From the NCBI GenBank assembly GCA_050084985.1, contig JBITNC010000001.1, forward strand, positions 176,204,001-176,268,000: a stretch of 64,000 bases of DNA, in the 5' to 3' direction. Below are positions 11,791 to 23,935 of this stretch, piece by piece; position 1 is the first letter of the stretch, and each line of letters starts with the position of its first letter. A model generated the notes under the pieces. The model had not been told where the DNA came from. It made no database searches and was given only the letters and a program-made list of their open reading frames with translations. The DNA comes from Nageia nagi. Lineage: Eukaryota; Pinophyta. The translations under genes were made by a program, and so were the position numbers.

Positions 11791-12106
11791 AGCATTCCGA
11801 AATGTAAAGACGAGGCCAACGAGAGATCAGATCATAGTTATCAAGAAGCCATATCATCTGCAATCTACCCCATTTTATTCCCTTTCCTATTACTTTTTCT
11901 ATGTCCAATAGATCAGGAACCGACCTTCTAGAGATCAGACTATGCCCCTATTCTGTTCTTGATTTACTTTGGTTAAGATTGTTCACAGCGCGTATGTTAC
12001 ACAATCTTAATCAACAATTATTTTAATGTGATATATATTAGAAAAATACTTATTTTATTTATTTATTTATTAAATTAAAAATAAGGTTTATTTTTAAGTG
12101 TCTACA

Positions 12107-12870
12107 TTCATAACCTACAAAAATGCATTTTTTAACTCTTTTGTTCAACTTTTTTTTTTTTAAGAAATAATGTAGGATAATGCTTCACAACCAAACACCT
12201 TAAGGTGTGAAATGTTAAGTTTTCTTCTTGACTATGCTTCAAAAGGAGTTTTATCCTAAATAACTTTTATGAGACACCTATTTAAGGTGTAAATAGCAGT
12301 GCTCATAGCTTCACCTCATAAGAAACTAGAAAGATTGCCCAACATGCATCTAGCCATTTTCATAATTATTCTATTTTCCTTTCAGTGACATCATTCTACT
12401 GAGGAGTGTATGGAATTGTAAATTGCTTCTTGATTCCATACTTAGTGTAATAAATATTGAACTTATTATTGTTATATTCTCTCCTATTTTCTAATCTCAA
12501 TATAATTTTAAGGTTAGTTTAATTTTCAATAAAAGCCTTAAAAACTTTAAAACTCTCAAAATTTTGATCTTTATGCTCAAGTAGATACCCAAAGGTCATC
12601 CTACTAAATTCATCAATGAAGATTAAGATGTAAGATGCTTCTTTTAGTGATTTATTTTGAAACAAACCCATCAAATTTGAATGCACAAGTTGAAGAAGTT
12701 GAGATGCTCTTGTTGCCTTATCTTTTTCAAACTTTTGTTTATGCATCTTGCCAAGAATGCACTTCTCATATAGACCAACTGAAGGATAAATTGAAGGTAT
12801 AACTTTCATAATTTCTTGATATTTCATGATTTGAATACTCTTATGGTTAAGGTGTCCTAAACATTGGTTC
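12107..12870 (-). pseudogene. copia GAG-pre-integrase and integrase core
   Basis: The open stretch 12827-12519 shows the copia signature: a GHLNHKSI-like stretch just upstream, the zinc-binding C-x2-GKMHK region, then LVHSNLMGLF with the usual Asp replaced by Asn, and FIDEFSRMTFGYLLEHK. Beyond 12519 the decayed frame continues through a TPQQN-like motif, an ALSTAIYTLNR-like stretch and a FEA…LKVFGC stretch to 12107, where the gypsy insertion ends it. Copia integrase performs cDNA insertion; this copy is dead. Confidence 0.88.
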
Positions 12871-14165
12871 TAAAGATTACCTCTAGAACATACATTTATA
12901 GCAATACATATCTTTGTTGGAACTTGATCCATAATGTAGAGATCATATTTTACTGACTCTTTAATGAATATGGTAAGTCCTTTCTTAATGCACCAAGATT
13001 GAAAGTCAAACTTAAAAAAGTACCTTTTTCTAGCAACTTAGATCATAGAGAAAAATTCCATCTTAAGCTTAAGAACATAGAGCACATTTTTAAGAATCTT
13101 TTTTTGAATCAACACACTTCTAATTCCTTGAACTTGAAGGGTAGAGTTATCACTTATCACAACCACATATTTTTTATACTTATGAAAGTTCTCAAACTTT
13201 TTCTTTTCAAAGCATAGATGATTAGTGCAACCAAAGTCAATAATTTAATCAAATAAAAAAGAGCAAGACATGGAGTAGAGTATCATAGTAAAACCAACTT
13301 GAATATTATTCTTTCCTTTGAATTTCTTTACATTTCCATTGCCTTTGTTATGTTTCTCTCTTTTTTTTATAACAATCAACTCTTTTGTCACCTTATATAC
13401 CATAATAGTTACAATTACCATCAAACTTTTTCTTAAGATATGGATTGTTTGCTTTGCCTTTTCTATTTTTTTGCTTGAAGTGGTTGTTGTTGTAATTATT
13501 CTTACAACTATTGTAGCCATTACCTCTTTTTTCAAATCTTTTGGAGGAAGTAGAATAAGATTTATTTTAATAGTTGAACTTCTTCTTGAAAGGAATTTTG
13601 GTTGTTTCAAGATCAACATTATTATCCTTAGAAGAAAAAATCAACACCTTTTTGTTAAGAGTTTCCTCATGCTTCAAAAAGAGCCTAGAAAGGTTCTCAA
13701 AAGATAAGACTTCTTAGTCATCATCAAGTCTTATTTCTATAACCATCATAAAGTTTCTAAACTTTGAAGAAAGGCTTTGAATAATGATAAAGACTATGAA
13801 CTCATCATTGATCCAATTACACCCATAAGCAACAAGTTGGGTTTTTAGGTCAATGATTTTGTTCAAGTAGATAGCCACATTTTCATCTTCCCCTTGATGA
13901 GATTGAAATAACTTTTGAATAATGGTAAACCTTCTTGAAAACTATGAACCAAGGTATATTTGCTTAAGCTTATCTTAACTTTCTTTACCAAATGTGAAGA
14001 GGAAATCATCAAGAGCACATCATCTTAAATTACATAAAAGATCATGGAGATTTCCAACACATTATTCATGTTGTAAGCCTCTAGTATCTTCTCATCTGTA
14101 GTAGGTACAAGGTTTTCATTCATTGTTTGCCAAATCTTCCTTTCTTGCAATTCAACTTTCATCTG
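12871..14165 (-). pseudogene. copia Gag and protease region, decayed
   Basis: Several short minus-strand frames cover this interval (for example 13619-13245, shifted). The Gag start near 14165 reads MKVELQERKIW, and the 13750-13900 stretch matches the usual copia Gag core. A Lys/Asn-rich stretch before 13245 sits where the knuckle belongs. Multiple frameshifts. Identification rests mainly on position between the LTR and a certain copia integrase. Confidence 0.65.
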
Positions 14166-14179
14166 AGGTTCCAAAATCC

Positions 14180-14193
14180 AAATTTGAGACCAT
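14180..14193 (-). other. possible degenerate copia primer binding site
   Basis: On the minus strand TGGTCTCAAATTTG resembles the initiator-Met-tRNA site TGGTATCAGAGC used by most copia elements, with several mismatches. It lies between the probable LTR edge (14201) and the Gag start. Confidence 0.4.
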
Positions 14194-14200
14194 TAAGAAT

Positions 14201-15882
14201 GTATTTGGGTAAAAAGGAGTCTCCCATTTGATACATAAGGATGTGAAAAAGTAATAATCATGCGGTTTAATAAATAATAATATAAGTTAAGTTTTAACCA
14301 AGTAAATAATACATGTTAAATTTAATACTAAACACATACTTGATTTGATTCACAAGTGCAAATGTTTTATAACTCAAATAATAACCCATGTACCCAAATA
14401 CATTTCTCATATCAAGAATCATAAATGTAGAGTGATATTGTTGAGACTTATTTTTTTATTTAAAAATTTGGCCTTCACCTAGATACCTACATAAGAGGAG
14501 CCCAAGTACTACCAATACTCAACTAGTTCCCTTTGGTAATTATTATACTCTCACCAGGAGAAGTACCTATTATTTTTCAAGGTTATGACATTTATTGGAT
14601 CAACCAATTTATTGATATTGATTAGGTTTTAAGTTTCCCTCCTAGGTTATTAGGATAATCTTTGAATCGATATGTGAACATGTGGTATCACTATACACAT
14701 GCCTATCCACCTATTGGAGTTATATCCAAATCAATAGAGGACTTATGGGAAATTGAAAAGGATGAACTTTTCATCACATGGATTTTTAAACTTAAAGACT
14801 TCAATCTACCTATCCTCACCTCATGGCTCCCTAAACAAGTCATGTTGCAAAATGTACATGAGGATGTGTTCATTTTAGGGGGTTGCTCATATCAATGTTT
14901 GCATTTTTATTTGCATAAGAAAATAAGTAGAAAGTAAAATATGAAGTAAAAAGAATAATTAAAATATCATTCATTAAAATTTGAAACCTAAGTGTCTAAT
15001 GGGTTTTGTTTACCAACCCCTAAAGGATATCTTTTACATCATTTCTTATTTTGCACAAGTCCATTTCTGCATAAGGAAGTAATTGCATCATAATTTAAGT
15101 AATAAAGCATGCATCATTGACTTAAAAACATTTCTAAGCATTAACTTAAAAAATTTAAGTCATAAGTATAAGCATGCATCATGTCTACACTTGTATCATT
15201 TCATAAGTATGCATTATTTTATTACTTTGCATAAGTTAACTTTGCAAAAAAATGCATTTAGATTAAAAAATTAAGTATGCATGCATCAAATATTCCATCA
15301 TGCATAAGTAAATTTGATAACTATGTGTAATTACTTAGAATCTAATCATTTTTTATTATTTTTTTTAGGATCTAAAAAAGTAAAGATTAAAAAGTCTTCC
15401 CCTTCTTTTACTTAACATGAACAACTCTAAACTTTTAATATCACATGAAAGATCACAATACACATCTAACAAACTCATGAAGCAATCTCACAAAGATAAT
15501 GCAAGATGTAATTGGTTCCTCCAATTAGGAGTACATCCACTAACTAGATCTCTCTTCTTAACAAATATGAACTCTTACAATGCTCCTACACTTTTTTCAT
15601 AAACACTATCCTATAGCATAACTTTACTCCACAATAGAAAGAGAGATCCTTCTATTTATAGGCCAAAATCCCTCTTTACATCACCCTTTTATCCATTATA
15701 CAAAATCATGACATGCACATCCTTTTACCCAAGGGGCATGCTCATGACATGGAGTGTAGGACAAGTTACATTATCATATTCACATAAATACTTAAGGTAT
15801 CAAATGATACCCTTAAGTATTAGTGAACTTACATAGAATATTATTACATAACCTTTACAATAATGCATTATACATTCCAACA
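14201..15882 (-). repeat. probable 5' LTR of the copia element
   Basis: Minus-strand boundaries TGTTGGAATG (15882) and CCAAATACA (14201) are of the TG…CA type, and the start is like many copia LTRs. The partner LTR lies beyond the window, so the limits are inferred. A clear TATA box is inside. Confidence 0.5.
15651..15662 (-). promoter_or_regulatory. TATA box of the copia LTR
   Basis: Minus strand GCCTATAAATAGAAGG, a near-consensus plant TATA box about 220 bp inside the probable LTR start, as expected for U3. Confidence 0.55.
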
Positions 15883-16099
15883 CATTACACCCTCTCACTC
15901 AACTCATCCATATGTAATTCATTCTAGGTATACTCAACCTTTCCACATGATGTCAAGGAAGCATTGAACTTTTGAGAATTTATTGAAGTGACTAATAAAG
16001 AATAAGTGAGCTATGTTGCACCACTAAGTGAGAGGCATCCAAATAGATAAAGGGAACAAGAAGATGTGGTGATTACAAGACCAACCAAACATAGGAAGA
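15883..16099. other. gene-free stretch, no feature seen
   Basis: AT-rich sequence just outside the probable copia LTR. The purine-rich stretch at 16040-16099 may be the start of the decayed gypsy Gag that follows. Confidence 0.4.
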
Positions 16100-16740
16100 G
16101 TAAAACACTTACCATACCAAATAAGACAAGGGTCTACTCTCAAAAGAAATTCTTAGTACATGATGAAGGTTGTAAAGAGAATAGGGTATCACAAATTATT
16201 TCAAACATCTAAATGATGGAAGGCATCTTGGTATAACATTACAACTCTATCAAAATTAAGGGAAAAGTAGCCAAAGAAGAGGTTTTAGTTATGATTGATA
16301 ATTTATCCACACAAAGCCTCATCAACCTTGGATTTGTAGTAAGGAAGAATCTATGAACAACTATGGTGGATGCATTATATGTCATGAATGCTAATGGGCA
16401 CTACATATTGTGTGATTGATCAGTGAAACTCAACATCAAGATGGGAAACTATGTTATTGAGGATGAATTAGATGTCTTTCCCAATATGGATTGTAAGAAA
16501 TCATGCTTGAAGTATAATGGATGTATCCCTTAGGCAATATTCATACCAACATTCAATGGTAAGAGGTAAGCTTCTTTTTCAAGGGGTAAAAGGTCATAAT
16601 CAAGGGCATTGAACTTGGAGATAGACAACATTTGATAGTTGCACCCAAGAAGAAGCTAAAGTTTATGGGAATTTAGGTTATCCAAGAATACTCAACCATA
16701 ACTATGGATTTTCCAAATTTCTTAGGGATAAGCAATTTGG
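16100..16740 (+). pseudogene. gypsy-type aspartic protease relic
   Basis: A plus-strand decayed frame reads as retroelement protease: a V-L-V-M-I-D-N-L-S-T stretch (active-site region with Gly lost), then LINLGFVVRKNL, then a DALYVMNANGHY stretch and an IKMGNYVIEDELDVFPNMD stretch that matches the flap and C-terminal part of the gypsy protease. No RT follows, so this is either a truncated element or a non-autonomous one. Several stops. Confidence 0.55.
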
Positions 16741-16752
16741 CAGGGGTAAACT

Positions 16753-17800
16753 TGTAATGTCCCCATATTTTAGGTGTTTTTCCATATCACCTCTAATAAA
16801 TGGGAACATTAATTTAGGTTTGATTTTTTCTATTATAGTATTTTTGGCAAAATATTATAAGTTCCACTCAAAAACTTAGTTGAATACTCTAATTATATAA
16901 TACTAACCCCTTTATTTATTAATTGCATTTAGTTAAATACCTAAATACCAATAATGATGTATTTATTATACCAAGGTAATTATATTCATAAATGTAATAT
17001 TAGTCTCTCTAAAAGAGGTGTTGCATATTTTTAGCCTTGAAAGTTGTAATATTGGCATTTGATGTATCTCTAAATATTAGTTCTCCCCTATTTGAGGTAG
17101 AGTATCCCCCTTGGTGATTGCACTAACTAGGAGGAATTAAGAGAGTACCCATGCTTAGACATGGAATTTCAAGAAGCTATTTGGCATCTCAAGGTATTAA
17201 AAGACTCCCACACTTGTATGTTGGGAATTTAAGAACTAATTCACTCCCACATTAGAGTTCTAGGCATCTTAAGATCTCACATCACCTCTATTAGGTGTTG
17301 TATACCTTGCATTTATCCTAAGACATATTGACATCATTACCACTTGGACATTGCACTTTTGTAACATTGGATGTGATCTTACCTATCATGAGGCATGTCA
17401 TCTTAACCAAATGTGAGAACACAAATCACATCTTCTCATCATTAGATCATCTTAATTTATTATTAGAAGAGATATTATATTATTTATAAAAGGATGACTC
17501 CTAGATATTCCAAAATATGTGATTATTGATTATAAACCCCCTTTTATCGAATTGAGTGTAATAACTCTATCTTTTTTATTTGTAGGGTAACCTACATTTT
17601 AGGTATTAAGTTCATGGTAGGCTAGCCTTAAGCTTACTCCAACCATCTTGAGAGGAGCATTATCAGGTCCATTATGAAAGCTATGGGGAAGTCTTGCACT
17701 TGTCATTGTTGCATTTGTTGAGTCCCTAGAGCTATCCAACATAACCCTATCCAACTTTTCAATGTATTAGGTATCTTTTCCCAATTGTATTTAAAAATAC
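16753..17800 (+). repeat. possible LTR start with polypurine tract
   Basis: GGCAGGGGTAAACT directly precedes TGTAATGTCCCC at 16753, the arrangement expected of a polypurine tract and 3' LTR start. The right edge is not seen; 17800 is a guess. Low confidence. Confidence 0.3.
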
Positions 17801-18099
17801 TTTGATTTAGGTCAAATTATACTTGCCAAAAACATGCATGGTATGGTCCTGAAATGGTATATTTTAAAAAGTAGTTTCTAGTCATCATTGTCAAAATTTA
17901 ATTTTTATTATCTAGGTATTAGAATAAATTACATATTTAAAAGAATTTGAGCACTACATTTTCACTTTAGTAATCTTTTTCAAGATTCCATATCTAAGTA
18001 CTTTAAATTTTGAGATCAATTAAAACGAAACATGAAAATCAAGGAACACTTCAACTTTTCAACCATAAAATGGACCCAACTTCTTGAATTAGAATACCT

Positions 18100-18975
18100 C
18101 TTTTTTATGGGGTATATAAGACTCACTTACCCTAAACCTAATGAGCTCCATCTTGAGACTATGATTGTCTCTACAAACTAGCTCCATGTCTGCTAACAAA
18201 CCAATAACTTAGGCTAGAAGGGCTTGATTCACCTTGAACTTGAGCCCAAAGATCTTCACTAGCCCTCCACTCCAACTTGCAACAAATTAACAAGGGTGTT
18301 CATCATCATGTCCATTAATTTTTTCTAAAAAATACAAGATCCCACCATCTTCAAAACTTTTCAAACTTCTTCAGACACTACTAGGCTTTTAAGCTCAAGA
18401 TGAGGCTCCATGAGTGCATCATAGGTTCTCTTTGAAGCTATATTCATCATAAGATGCCAAGCAATAGTTTTCACTAGATACTTATCATAGATGTATCCAT
18501 TTTAATATAATATATTGGCTTACCTCAATCTAAGAATTTATTGTGATATGTCATGAAGGACCCATGATTGATTCCCAAATGTCATCTATTGCATGGATGA
18601 TAGCTACAAGGGTGTTGATGGGTCATTGGATGCCTTCCATGTGCCTCCCCTTTCCTTCCTTCCTAATTTGAATGATAAATAAGGCATCCCATCTTAGTCC
18701 CATTTGCATTATCAATAGCCAAACTAGCTTTTCGAGTACTTCTCAAGAAGTACCATTGCATCATGGTAACTTCACCTTTTAGTGAGGGGCCTTTTAGAGA
18801 GCACCAACTACCCATTGCCTTGACCTGCCCACCTAACTTTGTGGATCCCTTCTTCCACTTACATAGAACCTAAAAGTCCTCATCAGCCTTAGATAAACTT
18901 CTAAAAACATATGCCACTTCTAGTCCATCACCTCTTCATCTGCCACTTCCATGCCATCACCTCTTCCTTTTTTTC
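18100..18975 (-). pseudogene. unrecognised decayed reading frame
   Basis: From about 18970 leftward one minus-strand frame can be followed for over 500 nt with scattered stops (first part MEVADEEVMD, then HMFLEVYLRLMRTFRFYVSG, later a KLVWLLIMQMGLRWDALF stretch). Another coding-like stretch lies near 18300-18150 (GLVKIFGLKFKVNQALLA). Codon-like composition and several Trp residues are consistent with an old gene or transposon ORF. I do not recognise the family. Confidence 0.4.
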
Positions 18976-19019
18976 TCATTGAAATTAGTTGTCTTGTTAT
19001 ACATACAAATTTGTAATTT

Positions 19020-19640
19020 TATTTAAATTATTTTTATAATAATATTGGATGAATGATATCTTTTAAATACAATAGTTTATAAGACCTTCAAAAAATTTTC
19101 AAAATAAAATATATACCATTTATGTATTTAATAGATCATTTCCAACAAAATTAAGATTCATAATAAGATTATTAAGCTTGTTTTGATTATCTTGGTTTAA
19201 TACTTCATGGATCACATTGTAATTACAAATAAATTACTTATAGATTCATCTAATGTATTTGTATAATATAAATTCAATGGTACAAAATAAATTAATATAT
19301 TATTTATTATTGTTATTCATATAAAATAATATTTTTTTTAAGTAATTTATGCCATTATGTTCAAAAGATACCAATAAAACCAATTATGTGAAAGTGAAAG
19401 CATTTTGGTTCCCTCTACTCTTATTAAGTTAGCAAACACAAATACAAAGAAATAACAACTTCCTCTAATATTTTTTCTTTTTCCTTTATATATTGTCTAC
19501 ATTCCACCATTTTCCAAAAAAACAAAATGAAAGCAAATAAAAAATGCATAAACAATTTCATTATAAATACAATTAAACTATAATAAAAAGTGATGATAAC
19601 CAAAAGGTACAAACAAATATCAACCTTTCAATTATTCTTA
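19020..19640. repeat. dispersed non-coding repeat, copy 1
   Basis: Shares a recognisable series (ATTTTGGTTCCCTCTA-like stretch, AGCAAACA, AACACTTCC-like, CCATTCTCC-like) with 48720-49100 and 49230-49560, all in the same orientation. No coding potential. Class not recognised. Confidence 0.45.
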
Positions 19641-19800
19641 TTTATCAACATAAGAACATCGACTTTGTTTAAGTGATTTATAACTTGTATGTATATCATC
19701 CATTTATTTGATTTTTGTAATTAAGCATACATAATAGTAAAATATTTTAATTGACTTGTGCTTTTACCTTCAATAACATATAATAAGCATCCTATTTCTT

Positions 19801-20545
19801 ATTATTTATATTATACTTGTAACTATATTGAAGTGACCTCTATGATATTATATGGTTTATTATTTATTAAATTCCTATGATGAAGTCAATTGGTATACAC
19901 ATGAAACATTCCATATGCTTGATCGTTTTAATGGATTCAAAAATAGAGTCTTCACTATTTAATTAAAAAAATGTTTAATTCTTTTTTTGGTTATGCATAT
20001 AAAAAAATTATTATTTAAATGATTTAGATCATATTTTCTTTTAAACATATTATAATTTTAAAATTTACAAAATGATTGAAAAAATACTAAAACATGAAAC
20101 AATCAACAAGCCAAACTCCAAAGGATATTCATCTTTAAATTATTCACAAGATAACTAATTAATTAAATTATTATTTATATTAGACTTGTAACTATATTGA
20201 AGTGACCTCATTGATATTGTATTTTTTATTATTTATTCAATTCCTATGATGAAGTCAATTGGTATACACATGAAACATTCCATATCCTAGATCGTTTTAA
20301 TGGATTCAAAATCAGAGTCTTCACTATTTAATTAAAAAATATGTTTAAATCTTTTTTTGGTTGTGCATATAAAAAAAATTATTATTTAAATGATTTGGAT
20401 CATTATTTTCTTTTAAACATATTGTAATTTTAAAATTTATAAAATGATAGAAAAAAAACTAAAACATGAAACAATCAACAAGCCAAATCGTAAGGGATGT
20501 TCATCTTTAAATTATTCACAAGATAACTAATTAATTAAATTATTC
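19801..20545. repeat. 369-bp direct tandem duplication
   Basis: 19801-20169 and 20170-about 20545 are near-identical (shared ATTGAAGTGACCTC, GATGAAGTCAATTGG and CATGAAACATTCCATAT motifs in the same order). AT-rich and non-coding. Confidence 0.9.
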
Positions 20546-21358
20546 ACAAAATAAGTAATTGCTAAATATATAAAACCCATCCACACAATTAAATTATTCT
20601 AGTTGGAAGAATACATAAACCAATGTTTCATATAAAATAAGAATAATATCATACAAAAATCAATCTAAAGAAATTATAATATAATTTTCTATTTATAAAG
20701 TGCCCATATGAAGTAGCAAAGTATTTAGATAACTAGTCAAGATAGAACATAGTGGTTTGTACAGATACAAAATGGATAAAATAATGAGACATGCATAATT
20801 TTTCAATACAAAAATTTTTCTCTCACCTATTCTTAATTTACTTTTATTATGCTAACATTTTAGCTATTACAATGATCAAGGTTTAAGTGAAAGGAAAGCA
20901 AACAATTGACCAAATAATTATGATAAAAGTAAGAAACTTTAAATTTTAATTTTTTTGAATGTCACATGCAAGAAAAAATCAATGTCACTATTCAGACTGT
21001 AGCCTATGCAACTAGAGCAATTTGTCAGCCTCTTGGATAGATTAAAAAGCTAATATAAAACTAAAATTTACAAATATAATACACTTTTAGATAGAATATT
21101 CATTTGATTTACTCTACAGTCAATTGCATACAAATAGTTGTTGAACAGATTTGAATCTATATAATCTAGAATACTACTTGAACAACATTGAGATGTACAA
21201 AATACACAGATAAAAAATAATACAATATGAGAATGCAAACCTCATTAACGTAGAAATTATTGGATAATGTAATTCATTTACAAAAACTTGTATTATTATA
21301 ATATACATGAGGAAAGTTACCTTCCATACATAATTTTGGTAATATTAGGATTTATCAT
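20546..21358. other. gene-free AT-rich stretch
   Basis: No coding frame, repeat or RNA gene is apparent. Confidence 0.5.
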
Positions 21359-21890
21359 AACATTAACCTTCATAAAAATATGTTAAGCAAAACTAATTTT
21401 TAAGACATGAACAAAATATCTATCTAATTGTTTAATGTAAATAGGTATTGCACATAATATTAAAATTATAAAAGATACAAATTAGAAGTTTATAAAAATT
21501 AAATAATAGAATCCAAAATTTCCAAATGTATTGAAGCTTAAATTGGCCAAATAAGAGATAAGTTGTTTTAATTTGGTGAACTATAAAATCAAAACTTTCA
21601 CTGTTTATAAATGCAATGCTTAACATTATCCTTCATAAAAATATGTTAAGCAAAACTAACCTTTAAGACATGAACAAAATATCTATCTAAGAGTTTAATG
21701 CAAATAGGTATTGCAAATAATATTAAAATTATAAAAGATACAAATAAGAAGTTTATAAAAATTAAATTAACAGAATCCAAAATTTTCAAATGTATTGAAG
21801 CTTAAATTAGCCAAATAAGAGATAAGTTGTTCTAATTTGGTGAACTATAAAATCAAAACCTTCACTGTTTATAAATGCAATGCTTGGATC
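21359..21890. repeat. 263-bp direct tandem duplication
   Basis: 21359-21621 and 21622-about 21890 match closely (shared CCTTCATAAAAATATGTTAA, AAGACATGAACAAAATATC and ATTGAAGCTTAAATT). Non-coding. Confidence 0.9.
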
Positions 21891-23089
21891 TTTAGAAGTT
21901 TTATTTGATATCAACTTATACCTCCTTATTTATGCCTATGTTTCCTTACCCCCCTATAAGGACTCAGCAGGAGATATTAAATATTAAACTACTTCTGCAT
22001 AAATGAGTAGAATAAAGCTATAGGAGACTTGGTCCAAAATATTTGTATGAAATATAACATTGATAAGATGAAAACACAATAAAAAATATTGATAAAATAA
22101 TCTATCACATATCCAACCTAGAAGAGTTAGAGAGAAAAGATCAAGAGTTTCTTACCTATTTATAGCATATAAAGTTTATTAATCAAGAAGTCTTTTCTTC
22201 TAAGTTCTATACACTTGTCTACATCTCTACTTTCTCCTCTTCCTTATTGAAAATAAAATATACAAGAATTATAAACTAAATCATTTTTTATTAAAAGCTT
22301 AAATATTAATTAATTTCTATATATCTATGTTAATGTCTGACTTGCATTATCATCTAAATCAAATCTTCTTGCACATCTCATTTGCATTTCATTTTTGCAA
22401 GTTCTATTCAATAAATTGTTAACATTTACTATAACTTTTGCATCTTTTATGCAAATATGGTGTTTTTCCAATTGCACATGATTAGATATAGATGATTTAT
22501 TCATAGTTTAGATGGTGCTTCTCCAAATTGATCAAATCAGGACTCTCAATCATTAGGCATACAGGTGATGTGAATATACCTTAAGGTAAATATCTATGTG
22601 AGTCTTTTTACTATAAAATCTATAGGCCAAGAAACCATCATTCTCATAAGATCTAATGTGAATTTAATATAATCTTATTTGTTAACAAAATAATTGAAGC
22701 ATTCATCCATTCTTTTCTTTGAATGTGCCTAATTAACATCGTTGTCATCAACATTTTCATTCACTTAGATTTCAAATTGTTTGAATTGATTGCTTTCTTT
22801 TCAAAAATGTTGATAAATAATTTTGCTAGAGAGGAGATTGACAGGCTTATTGCTAATTCTAAGTGTTGAAAAAGTTTCAATACAAAATAAACAAGGTGAA
22901 TTCAAGATAGAGATCAACATGTTTTGTTGTTCTTCTAAAATCCCTTTCATATGAATGATAGAAGGGAGAAACTAATCTATTTAAGCGTTGATAGTTCTCA
23001 CACCATTTAATGAGAAAATATACCAAAATTATATGTAAAGTAATTATAAATGTCTATAACTACAAGTTAATTATGTCATAAAACAAACA
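21891..23089. other. gene-free stretch
   Basis: AT-rich, short ORFs only, no recognised family. Confidence 0.5.
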
Positions 23090-23655
23090 AACAATTGGTG
23101 CCATCAGAACATAAAAATAGGGGATGCCCATTTTGTAAAAAAATTAATCTCTCACTATTGGTTCGAAGAAATGGCAGCAAGCATACAGTAACACATATTA
23201 ATATTCCTTTTGCACACCCAATAGAATGTCATATAATAATAACATATATTAATAATCCCCTCAAAATATTTTCAAACTTTCCCTCTTCAATCTCTGAACC
23301 CTTCCAAAAAAAAATAAAAAGATAGAAGAAAATAATAACAAATAATGAAAATAAGGATCCATTTGCATGCTTCCTTAAGTAGCCATGGCAGCTGCAAGAT
23401 GAGCTAACCTGGTTGATTGAAGCTTGCAACAATTGGTGCCATTAGAAGATAGAAACAAAGGATGCCCATTTTGCAAAAAATTAATCTCACTATTGGTTCC
23501 AAGAAATGGTAGCCAACATATAATAACACATATTAATATTCCTTGTTCACACGCAATAGAAAGCCATATGATAATAACGTATATTAATATCACTCCCTTC
23601 ATAAATCTAAAAGTTTCCTCTCCAATATTTGAACCCTTCAAAAATAAATAAAAAA
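23090..23655. repeat. direct repeat pair (offset about 338 bp)
   Basis: 23090-23330 and 23428-23655 share AACAATTGGTGCCAT, GGATGCCCATTTTG, CTATTGGTTC and AACACATATTAATATTCC in the same order. The GGGGATGCCCATTTTG part recurs inverted near 63880. The short ORFs here are repeat-derived. Confidence 0.85.
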
Positions 23656-23736
23656 ATAATGAAATAAAAAAATAATGAAAAATAATTAGAAAGGCAAATA
23701 TAAAAAATAAATTCATGGCCACAAAACAGAGATAAA

Positions 23737-23935
23737 AGAAAACTTAAAACAAGTAAACTGAAAAACAAATCCAACATTAATATGTCCTTCAGAACTCGAA
23801 AGAAAAATTAAAACAAATAAATTGAAAAACATATCCAACATTAATATGCCCTCCAGAACTCCTTAGAAAAAAATTTAATTCAAGTAAACTAAAAACCAAA
23901 TCAAACATTAATATGCCCTCAAAACTCCTTTTATT
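23737..23935. repeat. 64-bp tandem repeat, three units
   Basis: Units start near 23737, 23801 and 23865. Each holds ACATTAATATG followed by an AGAACTC-type end. Confidence 0.85.

Larger units (their letters stand above)
1..12106 (-). mobile_element. Tat-type Ty3/gypsy LTR retrotransposon, copy A (left-truncated by the window)
   Basis: Read on the minus strand the order is LTR (12106-9524), leader, ORF1, Gag, protease, RT, RNase H, archaeal-type RNase H and integrase, and the window edge cuts the integrase C-terminal part. Pol order and the double RNase H place it in the Tat lineage of Metaviridae. It is closely similar to the plus-strand copy at 25556-45315 throughout. Several in-frame stops and single-base frameshifts make it non-autonomous. 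It interrupts a copia integrase at 12107, so it is younger than that element. The other LTR, the 3' accessory region and the partner target duplication lie outside the window. Confidence 0.95.
9524..12106 (-). repeat. 5' LTR of gypsy copy A (2,583 bp)
   Basis: The minus-strand start TGTAGACACT (12106) and end ATATACACA (9524) match the LTRs of copy B exactly at both edges. It is shorter than the 2,900-bp LTRs of copy B because about 0.5 kb near the 5' end is missing (junction near 11870), partly offset by more copies of the 123-bp repeat. Short antisense ORFs inside it are not treated as genes. Confidence 0.95.
12107..15882 (-). mobile_element. Ty1/copia element (5' part), interrupted by gypsy copy A
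   Basis: On the minus strand this reads: probable 5' LTR (15882-14201), degenerate primer binding site, Gag (about 14150-13250), protease/GAG-pre-integrase region, then integrase (12870-12107). The integrase breaks off exactly at the gypsy LTR edge, so the rest of pol should continue left of position 1. Frames are broken throughout. Confidence 0.85.

Noticed and set aside
12999-13707. Plus-strand ORFs at 12999-13217 and 13318-13707
   Set aside because: They are opposite-strand shadows of the decayed copia Gag region.
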